A stretch of 64,000 bases of DNA from Glandiceps talaboti (Eukaryota; Hemichordata; Enteropneusta; Spengelidae): positions 16,383,367 to 16,447,366 of the forward strand of contig NC_135557.1 of NCBI RefSeq assembly GCF_964340395.1, written 5' to 3'. The translations under genes were made by a program, and so were the position numbers. The notes beneath the pieces are model-generated. The model saw nothing but the letters and a program-made list of their open reading frames with translations. It did not search any database and was not told where the DNA came from. Numbering within the stretch: the stretch's first letter is position 1; each line of letters starts with the position of its first letter. This document shows, piece after piece, positions 21,390-32,264 of this stretch.

Positions 21390-23375
21390 TACAGACACTG
21401 AGACTATCAGTGTATTGAAATCGTGACTGATCAACAATGTCTGCTACCTTCTGCACACAGGTAAACCGATTTATAATCAATTTGTCACTTTAATGAAGAT
21501 TTAGGAGTCTTTGGGACCCACTGAGATGAACACTGTAATTGATGTATGAGACTGTGTATCGGGATTATCCTCTCATCTCCTTGTCAATACACTATTCCCA
21601 CGGAACTGCAAGGATAGGAGAGATCAGGAAAACAGTACAGAATGGGGGTGGAGTCCACTGACAAAATTATTAACCACACACTTGGGGTATAGACTTGATC
21701 ACACAATGCTAATATTTACACATGATATTTTTGTACTGGTATGATCTTCATGAGCATGTTATCACTACTTTGTGGTTGGTTAATACAACATGCTCCCACT
21801 CATACCTTCCTGCGTAAATACCACCGTATCTTAGCAAATTAAATCCAAGTGCAAAATATCACGTTTACAGGAAGGCAAACTTCTCCTGATTGTGCTGTGG
21901 AACGATATTACACTTCACAAGTACGTTCTGCAAGTATGAATACACAGCAACACAACCATACCATCATATTCCATTGTTTCGTCAATCGATACAGCCTTGT
22001 AATTGGTACAACTTGATTTCCTACGTAGTTCTGAGTATTGCACACTCTCATATCTAGCTATCTCGGCATACAGACATTATTTCAGCACAGAGACATCGAA
22101 AGCAAGCTCCAGAAGGCAGCAGTGAACACAATACATCATCCATTCCTATATCAGGAAGTTGATCAATTTCAGGAAGTGATATAACATAGCTCAGACAGTG
22201 TTCAACAGTACCAGAATAGACACATCCCCTGACCATAAACACAACATGATTCTAAATTCACTCCAAGACCAAATCAAAAACTTTCCTCTCCCGTTTTAAC
22301 TAGTCGGTAACATCATCAGAGAGTTGAAACACGCATAGGAAAAATGAGAGTTAGGTAATTCGGATCTACCACCCATAAGCAATGTGTTGTCCCACAGCTG
22401 ACTTGTCACTTCTAGCCGCTGGCATTTGAAGACAGATCTCACTGATGAAGTTACTTAGCTTCAGGGATGATGTTTCATATCGACCTTAACTAGTTATTTC
22501 TAGCTAGGCATAACACCTTGTAACCCCACACTTTATCATATATATAGGAACACTCCATTCCATTACAGGGGTGGCCGGGTTTAATGGAAAGGACCTCTGA
22601 TGATTACTGTGTGTAGCTTATTTTTAATTTCCAACATAACCACGATTTCACCTTTAACCTCATTTAACCTTTGACCTCAATTTTAAAGCTTAGTAAAATA
22701 TTGCACAGAAGAATCCAGTGCTAGTCTGAGTAATTTTATTTGCCACAACCAGCCATCAGTAAGTTTCAAGTATACTCAAAGTTTATAGATTTAAGCATAG
22801 TTTTTTTTCTGACACGCAATTTCGCTGTACAAGTGCCGTTTCTTTCATTTCGATGAAAATTAGAAAAGTTAACCTGTGACATCTGTGGTATGTGTGTGTG
22901 AGTTCTTAGTCATTTCTCCAGTAATTGTGGTCACTCCCCCATCTTGTACTTTCGAAAAACTCAAGTTTTTGTGACACCGAGTACGATTTAAGTAGTAACA
23001 TTTGCAATTTATACTAATGTTGTCCAAATTATTGTTCAGATTCTGTAAGAAATATATTTATAAAGTGTAAAGAAATGTTTACAATCTATTTCCTCTCACA
23101 TCCGATATTAAACATGTAGCAACAAAAAATTACATCATAATTCTCTGCCATATCATATTATATGACAGTTTGCCTAATAACATCCTGCAAGGAAGGAAAT
23201 AACATAACATTCACTATTTTTGCTTAGGTTTGATAACCACGGTAACGAGAGGAAAATTGGGTCAAAACTTAGCAATCAGCAAGCCCAATGCTAGTCTCGA
23301 TGTAAGATTTTGAGGCTAACATGTACACAGTAGCTTGCATCTGAATCACTCGGATATCATCAGTGTAAAGGCTAG
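21390..23375. other. No gene recognised
   Basis: Base composition is more balanced at 21400-22300 and could include a 5' region for the 21.3-kb candidate. The 62-codon minus frame at 22054-22242 is unrecognised. Confidence 0.45.
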
Positions 23376-23380
23376 AACTT

Positions 23381-23748
23381 AAAGTGGTTGTATGGATGAG
23401 GACTGGGTATTTATTTCAGATTTTTAATTTCTGAAACTATTTTATCATGGCTTCCTAGTTGAAAAATCATTGTGCAACAACATAGACCAAATCTGTGTTT
23501 GTAACTCAATACATTGAAAAGCCTGATAAATATGTAAAATGTTTATCGTACATACAATAACAAATTTTTTTACTCATTTTTAACATATTGCACTTTATTG
23601 AGTTACAAACAAGAACTTGGAATATGTTGTTTCACATTGATTTTTCCAGTAGGACAATACGATAAAATAGTTTTATTAATCAAAAATCCAAAATAAATAC
23701 AATGTACCAAATCCTAATCGATATGGCCACTTTAATAAAGTTCAATTT
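23381..23748. mobile_element. Foldback element, about 145-bp arms
   Basis: The left arm begins AAAGTGGTTGTATGGATGAG and includes AAACTATTTTATC and TTTGTAACTCAATA. The right arm carries TATTGAGTTACAAACAAGAA, GATAAAATAGTTTTATTAAT and ends CCTAATCGATATGGCCACTTT. The arms are diverged but aligned end to end, around a central AT-rich 90 bp. No open frame; a non-autonomous DNA element is likely. Confidence 0.88.
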
Positions 23749-23754
23749 TTATTA

Positions 23755-24244
23755 TTCATTTTATATTGTTTTGTTTTCCCTGATTTAGATATTAAATATT
23801 CATTCTTTTATTGAAGGCTGACCATCAGCAATAAAATATGAATGTCCCATCCCTCAGCACCCGTCCCATCCCTCAGTACCCTTCTCTCCCTGTGTTCATA
23901 ATATCTTCTCCCATGTCAATTAGTGTGCTCAGTAAGACAGAGGAATATATGCCAGTGTGATATTACAGTAGAGAGGTATTATTCACACTGATTGGATTAC
24001 TATATATGTTTAAAATAAGTGTGTGGTATCGTACCACCAAACTCAAGTATTATACATTGTACATGTACATTGAATCGTATAACAATGACACAGATTTAAT
24101 GCCTTACATTTATCTTAATTTTATCAGCTACCCATGACAAGTTGTCATATTTATTACAAATTGTATTATTTAATAAATATGAATGTGTTTTATGGTACAA
24201 GTATGACTATACGATATATATCGTTTTGTATGTTAATTGGAATG

Positions 24245-24245
<1 letters not shown>
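23755..24245. other. No gene recognised
   Basis: Contains a small direct repeat of CCCATCCCTCAG(C/T)ACCC at about 23846-23883. Confidence 0.55.

Positions 24246-24246
<1 letters not shown>

Positions 24247-24280
<34 letters not shown>
24247..24280. repeat. (TA)n microsatellite
   Basis: About 16 TA units directly before the TATG satellite. Confidence 0.97.
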
Positions 24281-24284
<4 letters not shown>

Positions 24285-24285
<1 letters not shown>

Positions 24286-24546
24286 GTGTATGCATGTATG
24301 TATGTATGTATGTATGTATGTATGTATGTATGTATGTACATGTATGTATGTATGTATGTATGTATGTATGTATGTATGTATGTATGTACATGTATGTATG
24401 TATGTATGTGTGTATGTATGTGTGTATGTATGTATGTACATGTATGTATGTATGTATGCATGTATGTATGTATGTATGTATGTATGTACATGTATGTATG
24501 TATGTATGTATGTATGTATGTATGTATGTATGTATGTATGTGTATA

Positions 24547-24579
<33 letters not shown>

Positions 24580-24790
24580 ATGTATGTATGTATGTATGTA
24601 CATGTATGTATGTATGTATGTATGTATGTATGTATGTATGTATGTATGTGTATATGTATGTATGTATGTGTGTGTATGTATGTATGTATGTATGTATGTA
24701 TGTATGTATGTATGTATGTACATGTATGTATGTATGTATGTATGTATGTATGTATGTATGTATATATGTATGTATGTATGTATGTATGTC

Positions 24791-24822
<32 letters not shown>

Positions 24823-24835
24823 TGTATGTATGTAT
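24285..24835. repeat. (TATG)n satellite with higher-order structure
   Basis: About 540 bp of TATG broken by TACATG at 24337, 24387, 24437, 24487, 24599 and 24719. The first four are exactly 50 bp apart. The 200-plus-codon open frames in all phases are tetramer artefacts. Confidence 0.97.
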
Positions 24836-24939
24836 TCCTTTCCACACTTGAAATCCACAATGTAATATAATTCATGTCTCTCATGAAGAAATTAATATTT
24901 GTTATCAAGTACATGTATATGTATACAACATTACAACAT

Positions 24940-25175
24940 TCCTACAACAGCGCCCTCTGTAGGCATGAAAGTGTCAATAGTCACATCATAAATGTATCAC
25001 TTTCATTTAATTTTGCTTTAAGTAATTCTCTAGAAATGACAAGAATATATAGACATTTTTATCTCCAGGATTTCCACAACAGCGCCCTCTGTAGGTAGAA
25101 AAGTGCCAATAGTCATACACTAAATGTATCACTTTTTTTCAATTTCACTTCAAGTTACTCGCTGGAAATGACAAG
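24940..25175. repeat. 132-bp direct repeat x 2 carrying CTCF-like motifs
   Basis: Both copies share ACAACAGCGCCCTCTGTAGG, GTGCCAATAGTCA-type text, AAATGTATCACTTT and GAAATGACAAGA. Confidence 0.9.
24949..24963 (-). promoter_or_regulatory. CTCF-like motif (first duplicate copy)
   Basis: The minus strand reads CCTACAGAGGGCGCT, matching the AGAGGGCGCT core of the vertebrate and fly CTCF consensus. The 5' side is weaker. The duplicate is at 25081-25095. Confidence 0.35.
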
Positions 25176-25179
25176 ATAG

Positions 25180-25700
25180 ACATATTTTGTTGATAGTAAA
25201 CTATCTTCAGAGCTGTCTGTAAGTGAATGTTTGTCTTCCAAGCCATTCTGAAATGCTGTGGCATTATCATTATTCTAATCACTAATCTGTGTATGGCAGA
25301 ATAGCGCTAAGGAGATTGTACAGGATAAAGACATCCAATGAATTGAAGTTACATGTCAGTAAGGGGCTTAGAACAGTAATCAATACGTGACCCAAATACA
25401 ACCACAATTATCTACAATAATAATCTTGTGGTAAGACCTTGAATCTGCACTTTGGGGATTGCCTCTGTCTTGGTACCCTCAGAGGCAACCTTTGGAGTAA
25501 GCCAACATCTGGACATGCTGTACAACTTAGCATTATTGTTACAGGACTATTTTAGTTTTTGTCACATATGAAAAGAAGACACTAGAGCAATAGTTATCAA
25601 TGTCTTTTATGACACATTTGTCAGTTTATGATGTAATTTTAGAGTTATCCAGTCTGTATCAAAATTTAGCCAAGTCTAGGACCAGTTGACCATGTTGTAA
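25180..25700. other. No gene recognised
   Basis: A GTAAGTG donor-like site near 25210 has no supporting open frame. Confidence 0.5.
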
Positions 25701-25705
25701 ATATG

Positions 25706-26120
25706 TTCCATTTCAAGCAATTGCCAAAATGGGTGAACAAGTTTATCCATGTGCTATACAATATACTGCAAGAAGTATTAAGTTACAAAACTTTGCCAAA
25801 ATATTCCATTTATAGCAATTGCCAAAGTACCATGTAGGTATACAAGTTTACCCATGCACTATACAATATACTGTGCACAAGATGTAAGTTACAAAACTCT
25901 GCCAAAATATTCCATTTACAGCACTTGCCAAGGTAGATGTACAAGTTTACCCATGCGCTATACAATATACTGCAAGAAGTATTAATATACAAAACTTTGC
26001 CAAAATATTCTATTAACAATTGCCAAAATGGATGTACAAGTTTATCCATGCACTATACAATATACTGCAAGGAGTATTACATAACAAAACTTTACCAAAA
26101 TATTCTATTAACAATTGCCA
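25706..26120. repeat. Tandem repeat, 95-105 bp x 4
   Basis: CTATACAATATACTG recurs at 25754, 25859, 25958 and 26053, with CAAGTTTA(C/T)CCATG and TTTGCCAAAATATTC in each unit. Open frames of 70-101 codons are by-products. Confidence 0.93.
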
Positions 26121-26124
26121 CTTT

Positions 26125-26545
26125 AAAACTACTACAATGGACATACCTTCTGACATGGGCTGTACGGGAGACATAGCATACCATTGGGTAATCAATTCTG
26201 CTTGGAACAACTTCGGCATGTACAACCAACAATCGTCTCATTTGGAACACTATTATCCACTTAAAACGTATCCACAGACAAGAACTGGTAAAATCCCTGG
26301 TATGGTAATAGATGGAGTCAACTAATGTGGCGATCAGGTATGTTCACCATGTACATATACTTGTGGTTCAAATATTTGCTGTACAAACTGTTTACTGTGT
26401 GAATGACACTATTAGTAAACAGCTAAAAACCTTAACATCAGCATGTTCCATCAACCATCGCATCACCTCAAACTTCACCAGGTTTCCGAACCGACAATTT
26501 TTTTGGTCAGAAATCAGAAATTTCTAGAGCGTGCCTCGTCTCCTA
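26125..26545. other. No gene recognised
   Basis: Two overlapping open frames run through this stretch from the array but show no family signature. Confidence 0.5.
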
Positions 26546-26553
26546 ATACTTAC

Positions 26554-26637
26554 AGACTCAGTATTGGCTTTTAATGGCAGGTGTACTGCTTCAATGTCCA
26601 GGCTTTCTTTGGGGGCTATATGGTAGTAAAAACAACA
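26554..26637 (-). CDS. Candidate internal exon, 28 codons
   Basis: The minus strand shows GGATTGCAG| acceptor and GAGTCT|GTAAGTATTAG donor enclosing exactly 84 nt. It is open in phase 0 and contains APKESLDIEAVHLPLKANTE, which has normal protein-like composition. Neither family nor neighbouring exons were identified. A chance donor-acceptor pair is a real alternative. Confidence 0.3.
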
Positions 26638-26919
26638 CTGCAATCCAATATGTGCAAGAAATAAAAAGCTAATGTCCCACATCACAAAACTGTTTACATT
26701 GCGACCTTTTCCGTTTCTGTAGCATTACTTTATTTGCACAATGCTGTCTTGTTAGTTCTTTCAGTGAGCTACATAAATAATGGCAATAATAAACATTTAG
26801 TCTATTGAGTTTTAGGAAAACGTGTCAGTGTAGCAGAAAAGTAGCAGAAAAGACCACAACCATTTCACAATCTGTCAGATCCTTGACCGAACACAATGTA
26901 GAGTTGATAGCAAGCTTTA

Positions 26920-27003
26920 GGCCTTGGGCAGAACATGGAAAGCTTGCAAGTCTAGGGCAGAATGTAGAAAGCTTGCAAGTCTGGGGCAGACTGTGGAAAA
27001 CTT
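26920..27003. repeat. Tandem repeat, about 30 bp x 3
   Basis: GGAAAGCTTGCAAGTCTAGGG-type units with GGGCAGA(A/C)-TG. Confidence 0.8.
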
Positions 27004-27149
27004 TTACCATTTTCACATTTGGCATTTCTTTAATTTATACAACTCTTCTGCTTTAAAAATATTTAGAAGCATTACACAATAATATATTATGAGATAAATA
27101 AAAGTATACAAACTAACATTTTAAAAATACATGGGATAAAATTTGTAGT

Positions 27150-27410
27150 TTAAGACTTGCGTTGGGGTATTAAGAACCTTTAGGCATGGAATTGAAAAGC
27201 CTCTAACTTAAAGCAAAGGAAAAAAGCAGAGAGAATCATCATGATACAGGACAAAGTTTTCCACCTGGGGTATACGATGAAATTGGGGATGAAATGCCTT
27301 TAGGCCTGGGGTACAAGATGGAATACCTTTACATGTAAAAACCTGGGGTATACATGAATATTGTAGAATTAAATGCCTTTAGGCTTGGAGTAGCAAGTGT
27401 GCTTTCCAAG
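27150..27410. repeat. Degenerate tandem repeat, CTTTAGGC/CTGGGGTA units
   Basis: ATGCCTTTAGGC(C/T)TGGGGTA-like phrases recur near 27175, 27295 and 27375, with ACCTGGGGTATAC near 27262 and 27340. Confidence 0.65.
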
Positions 27411-27414
27411 TGAA

Positions 27415-28320
27415 TTTGAAACACTACTAATACATGCTGTGACACACTGAAATTAGTTAGATGTAGGTACATTTGTATTTCAAAATCCTTACATTAAACA
27501 TGAAAGTATGTATGTGGTTGATGCAGGCCACTAAAAGCCTGTTTCAAAGTTGTTTATTTTTAAATACTAGTAGTTTATACTAAGCTGCTGCTGAAACAAA
27601 GCATTGGAATTATATAGCGCCCTCTAGTGGCCATCATCAGTTTTACATTTGTTTAAAGATAACATGTTTCTCAGCTGACAACGTATGACCTTTCAGCATT
27701 GGTATCAGAATGACCGCAAATCATAAAGATATATATCTTTAACTGCTATTCATCATTCCTGATGGTGGAGTAAATCAACAAAGTGAGCAATGCATTTGAC
27801 ATCCATATCCACTCAATGAAATGAAACAACAGATCAACACGTACTGTAAACATATCTTTCACTACTACGACTAGTACATGTACTGGAAAATGCTGCAATT
27901 TTTACCGTCTTCAACTAGTTCTCTCTCAAAGACTAATTTTTACTAATTACCAGACTTGGCTACTTGTATGTACAAGAAGGCATTTAGGTCTTTACATTTG
28001 TACTTATTTTTGCGATTTTGTTTCTAGCGGAACAAGCGGACATAGTTTTTTTAGTGAAAATATCTACAACTGTGAGTATACAGTACCAGAGAGAGAGTGT
28101 AGATACACTGACATACATCACAATTTGACTGTTTAAGTCTTCATTTGATCCCTTCTGTATGACAGGAATGTTGAGAGGACATAACTCAAGTACCATCACA
28201 TACATACAGTATAGGGTGAGGTGATGACAGATTATATGTGATACAATACTAGGTCACTACATGTATGACTACTGAACTACTTTATTTTATCAGTCACGTT
28301 GTTCATTTGTAAGTTTAATT
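27415..28320. other. No gene recognised apart from a CTCF-like site
   Basis: AT-rich; nothing else noted. Confidence 0.5.
27616..27631 (-). promoter_or_regulatory. Strong CTCF-like motif
   Basis: The minus strand reads GCCACTAGAGGGCGCT, a full match to the conserved CCASYAGRKGGC core known from bilaterian CTCF. Occupancy cannot be inferred. Confidence 0.55.
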
Positions 28321-28324
28321 CGTG

Positions 28325-28505
28325 ATGATGGTGGTGGTGGTGGTTGTGGTGGTGGTGGTGGTGGTGGTGGTGGTGATGGTGGTGATGGTGGTAGTGGTTG
28401 TGGTGGTGGTTGTAGTGGTGAAGGTGGTGGTGGTAGTGGTTGTGGTGATGGTAATGGTGGTGGTTGTGGTAGTGGTGGTGGTGGTTGTGGAGGTGGTAGT
28501 GGTGA
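28325..28505. repeat. (GGT)n imperfect trinucleotide tract
   Basis: About 180 bp of GGT with GAT, TGT and AGT variants. Poly-Val or poly-Pro frames are artefacts. Confidence 0.95.
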
Positions 28506-28537
28506 TCGCGATCGTGATGATATGCAGTTTTCTTTGT

Positions 28538-28745
28538 GACCTTTAACCTTTGAACTGTCTAACTGGGTCATGATGTCAAAATATTGCTACACATGACCTA
28601 TGATATACAAACTATCTTTGATATGACCTTTAACCTTTGAACTGTCCAGCTGGATAATAATTTGTCAAAATATTGCTACACATGATATATGATATACAAA
28701 CAATCTTTGCTGACCTTTAGCCTTTGAAAAGTCTAGCTAGGTCAT
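28538..28745. repeat. 86-bp tandem repeat x 2.4
   Basis: TGACCTTTAACCTTTGAACT at 28538 and 28624, with a diverged unit at 28711. Each of the first two contains TGTCAAAATATTGCTACACA. Confidence 0.93.
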
Positions 28746-28784
28746 GCATTTCAAACTGTTATTAAGAAAAGTATAGACAAGTGT

Positions 28785-28895
28785 CTTAACACAAGGCTAT
28801 GGAGTCTATCAACTCGTAGTGACATAGCCCCTTAGGTCACTCATATTTGTCTTGGCTGAACAAAGAAAAATATTCGGGAAAAATATATAAATAAT
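28785..28895. mobile_element. Palindromic MITE-like element, partial copy 2
   Basis: AACTCGTAGTGACATAGCCC, CTTAGGTCACTCATATTTG and GAAAAATATTCGGG represent the right two thirds of the 5.3-kb palindrome; the left arm is missing. Confidence 0.75.
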
Positions 28896-28899
28896 CATT

Positions 28900-29720
28900 T
28901 TCGTTTTAGCATGTATTATTTTACATTTATGTTTGTTTGTAAACGTTAACTCCATTATGTCTTTATTGGGAACCCTGTTATGAGATGTAAGACTCTTTCC
29001 AGTGTTCACCATATGAGGGCAGTATACATCCCATAACTCAAAAGTTGACCAGTGGCTGGCATGGTTCAAAACAAGCTGATGTGGTGTATGTCAACGGAAG
29101 TAATTGTATGTATTTTGCGACATGTTACACCCACACAGACTTAAAATGTACATAGTCTGGATATTTTCAAGCTATATGCATTAAAATTTTATTGTAAATA
29201 CAACTTACAAGTACTATTTCCGAGTAAAAAATTCATCTGTGTTAGTAAACCATCGTATCGAATTAAACTTTTATTCCAAACAGAAACTGAAATTTTCAAT
29301 TGTATAGATTTGTCTTTGTCAACAGATTCACTCACTATTCAGAAAACAAGACACACAACACAAGTTTAATGTGGGGTCACAGGTGCCAAGAAAGGTTGTG
29401 TTTTGGAACAAAAGTTCAATTCGATACTACAGTACTATTATTCATATAATAGCATCCCATGTCATATCATCACATACACTGTTAAATTATGGGGTCATTT
29501 GGACATCAATTTGTGTACATTTCAATAAATCTCAATGTAGCGGAAGCAAACGGGCACCACTTATCCGGGATACAAGGGTCAAATTTCACAAATAATAAAC
29601 GTAAATATCGATAAACTGAAGTTGAAGTAAATCAATCATACTTCAACAATCAACAATCATGCATTACTTGTTTGGTGTACTCTGTACCATACTTTGTCAG
29701 TCCAAATTAATGCTGCCCCC
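28900..29720. other. No gene recognised
   Basis: A weak CTCF-like CACCATATGAGGGCAGTA lies near 29008. Open frames here have no support. Confidence 0.5.
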
Positions 29721-29724
29721 CCCC

Positions 29725-29729
29725 TCACA

Positions 29730-29812
<83 letters not shown>
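29725..29812. repeat. (AC)n microsatellite
   Basis: About 40 units, preceded by a C9 run. Confidence 0.98.
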
Positions 29813-29814
<2 letters not shown>

Positions 29815-30415
29815 TGCATATGCTACATGTATGTTCATTAGAACTCAGTAATTACAGTGTGTCTGATGTATACAATCTTGAATCATTGTTTTTTGTGTAG
29901 TGTCTCTGATATCATCATACAGTATGTCCTAGGAGCATTGTACATGTATACCATTTTTAAAGTCATGATGGTGGTATTAAAGTTGGTAAAATCTACCAGG
30001 TCTTTTACCAAGGTCCAAATCAAAGTTTTTGTCCAATAAATGAAAATCTACAGCACCTTTTACCTGCTGTGCACTCCCCCCCCCCCCCCCACCCTCCTGT
30101 AACTGGTGTTTCCAAACCCTGTCCACCGAAAATAATGCCAATATAGGAACACAACCATATACCATAACACAACGCTAGTTTTAACCTGTGTCACAGTGAC
30201 CGAAATAATCTACTTCTTGTAGTTTGTACAGTACTGCTGGAGGCAAGTCATTCTAGACTAAGTACGAGTCACATGTCTGACAAGCAATGTCCTTGAAATT
30301 CTAACACATTACATGAAACAGATTTACTGGAACTTTCCCTTACTAAAAACTATACCAAAGCTTTAATGAAAGCAGTTCAATTCTTCTAAGTAACCAAATA
30401 TTAATTATATACATG
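29815..30415. other. No gene; poly(C)15 at 30076-30090
   Basis: A CAG|GTAAAA site on the minus strand beside the C-run has no credible exon behind it. Confidence 0.55.
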
Positions 30416-30419
30416 TACA

Positions 30420-30712
30420 CCCTGTGCGTTCTATGTCATGACAACCTGTGTCTAGATTAATGGTTTGGCAGTGTTCGAAATATGCTTCGAAATGATCCAA
30501 ATCACCATTATTTTCCCCATTTATTCATAAATTTCTCACGAAGTATAATTATATTATTCCCCAGTATTTTCCTTCATTCAGTCAGGAAATGCATGTGAAG
30601 TTGTGACGTTAGAGTTTTGTCACTACTCGTCTAGCAACTCATAGTGACAAGGCCCCTTAGGTCACTCGTTTTTCCATGGATAAACAAACAAACAAAATTA
30701 TTGGAGAATACA
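30420..30712. mobile_element. Palindromic MITE-like element, extended copy 3
   Basis: The left flank TTCTATGTCATGACAACCTG matches the extended copy at 5.16 kb. The core runs TTATTCCCCAGTATTTTCCT ... GTCACTACTCGTCTAGCAAC ... CCCCTTAGGTCACTCG ... TTATTGGAGAATA. Confidence 0.8.
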
Positions 30713-30834
30713 TTATACACAACAGTTCACTAGTAGTCACTGTGTTACTGTGTACACTGGCTATATGTATATGTCCACATATAAACAGACAAAATAAATC
30801 ATTAAGAAATGGTTGATATGATTTACATTTAGAT

Positions 30835-30984
30835 GTTATTCCCCGATATTTTTCTTCATTCAGCCAAGGAAAATACGAGTGACCTAAGGGGCCTTTGTCA
30901 CGACGAGTCGCTAGATGAATAGTGATAACCCTTAGGTCATGAGTATTTTCCAGTTGAATGAAGAAAAATATTGGAGAATAACAC
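30835..30984. mobile_element. Palindromic MITE-like element, copy 4 (best preserved)
   Basis: TTATTCCCCGATATTTTTCT and AGAAAAATATTGGAGAATAA form nearly perfect ends. GAGTGACCTAAGGGG and CCCTTAGGTCATGAG are the inner arms, around GTCACGACGAGTCGCTAG. It lies 122 bp after copy 3. Confidence 0.85.
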
Positions 30985-30989
30985 AATTA

Positions 30990-31890
30990 GATATACCAAT
31001 GCCAGTAATATCAAAGAAAAATCTGGGAAAGTAATGGTAATTTTGAACGTTTTGATTCATAATTCAAACAGCAGAACCAGTAACGTAGACGCATGTCGTG
31101 ACATATACGCATGTTGTTGTGACGTAGAACGACCAGAGTATATATATTTTTGGCTAATGCATGCTATAATGTACACTATAATTATTTGACAACAAAACTA
31201 AACATTGTATGTGGGATGCTGATGACGAGAGTAAAGCATGTCAAAGCTACATGTATATAATAATAGCGTCAACCAAGAAATCAAGTGATTGTTATTTTTA
31301 TAAAGGTGCCAAAGTAGTAAAATTCTGTTTAAGCTAACGACAATTACAAACTATATTACATGTATACATTGTATATAATGTGTTGTTTTCTTTCCTGAAC
31401 AGCCACTATTTGTGAGTTGTTTGTAACACATGTATGTAAATTATGCCCATGTATTGCACAGACTATAAACCTATCTCCACCCACACAGACTAGAGTTGGA
31501 ATTCCCCAAAGGAGGTCTTTATATAAACACATTCATTATGAACAGAAACAAGTTAGATCACAGTGTCAACAGAGAAAAGATAGCATTAAAAATATCTACA
31601 GTGTCTAGCATGGATCACGATCTCTACCTGTTATGTATGCATTTCAGCTCTATCCCACAGTCACTTGTGGGCTAATAATGCTCTATTCATGATGACATTT
31701 ACTTGTCTATGTGTATCTGACTCCTGTCTCTATACTATTACTACCCATATTGGAAGTTGCTTTGTAAATGTCACCATAACATGCAATGGTATGATTGCAA
31801 TGTACAATAACATAAACGGCATGTACAAAAGGTCATGGGCTCTGAAACACAACCTCTGGTGATGACATCATGAATACCCTCATCTACTTA
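30990..31890. other. No gene recognised
   Basis: A plus-strand frame at 31665-31862 follows pyrimidine-AG sites but has no known domain. Confidence 0.5.
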
Positions 31891-31892
31891 TC

Positions 31893-31977
31893 TCCTAGTC
31901 TAGTTCCTATACGGTATCATTACGATTTACACCTCAACTCACGTGGTTAGTTAGAGACCATGTTGGTATCCACACTA
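31893..31977. mobile_element. Short MITE-like element (TAGTCTGGATGCC family), copy 4, inverted
   Basis: TAGTCTAGTTCCTATACGGT ... CGATTTACACCTCAACTCAC ... AGAGACCATGTTGGTATCC. This is the fullest copy, with complementary inner blocks on either side of GTTAGTTAG. Confidence 0.75.
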
Positions 31978-32019
31978 CTTATCTCCAAACCCTTTCATCA
32001 TTTGATAGAACAATTGTAT

Positions 32020-32260
32020 GGCCTCTTTACATAACAGTTTGTGTTCACAAACAAATGACAAGTTCCCCTAGCATTTCATGTACACATAAAGAAGCCATAA
32101 AACTGTTCTTATCAAACCATGAATGTAATACAAGTCACTGCTGTTCCAACATATGCCAAGCCAAGTGTTATTAAACAAATTCATTTGTTTACTTTCCCTG
32201 TTTGTAACAGGTTCCACTGTTCATCCATGGTCTAATGTCAGCAGTTGTACAATATATCTC
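32020..32260. mobile_element. Right-arm copy of the 18.9-kb foldback family
   Basis: GCCATAAAACTGTTCTTATC, GCTGTTCCAACATA, CCAAGTGTTATTAA, TTGTTTACTTTC, GTAACAGGTTCCA and GTCAGCAGTTGTA follow the 19.10-19.25 kb order. The left arm is reduced to a short fragment. Confidence 0.8.
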
Positions 32261-32264
32261 AAGA

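Noticed and set aside
24134-24914. Open frames of 177-243 codons on both strands
   Set aside because: All are translations of the TATG satellite in several phases; composition is only Cys/Met/Tyr/Val or His/Thr/Ile/Tyr.
28290-28571. Poly-proline or poly-valine protein
   Set aside because: GGT trinucleotide tract; no flanking domain, start context or splice sites.
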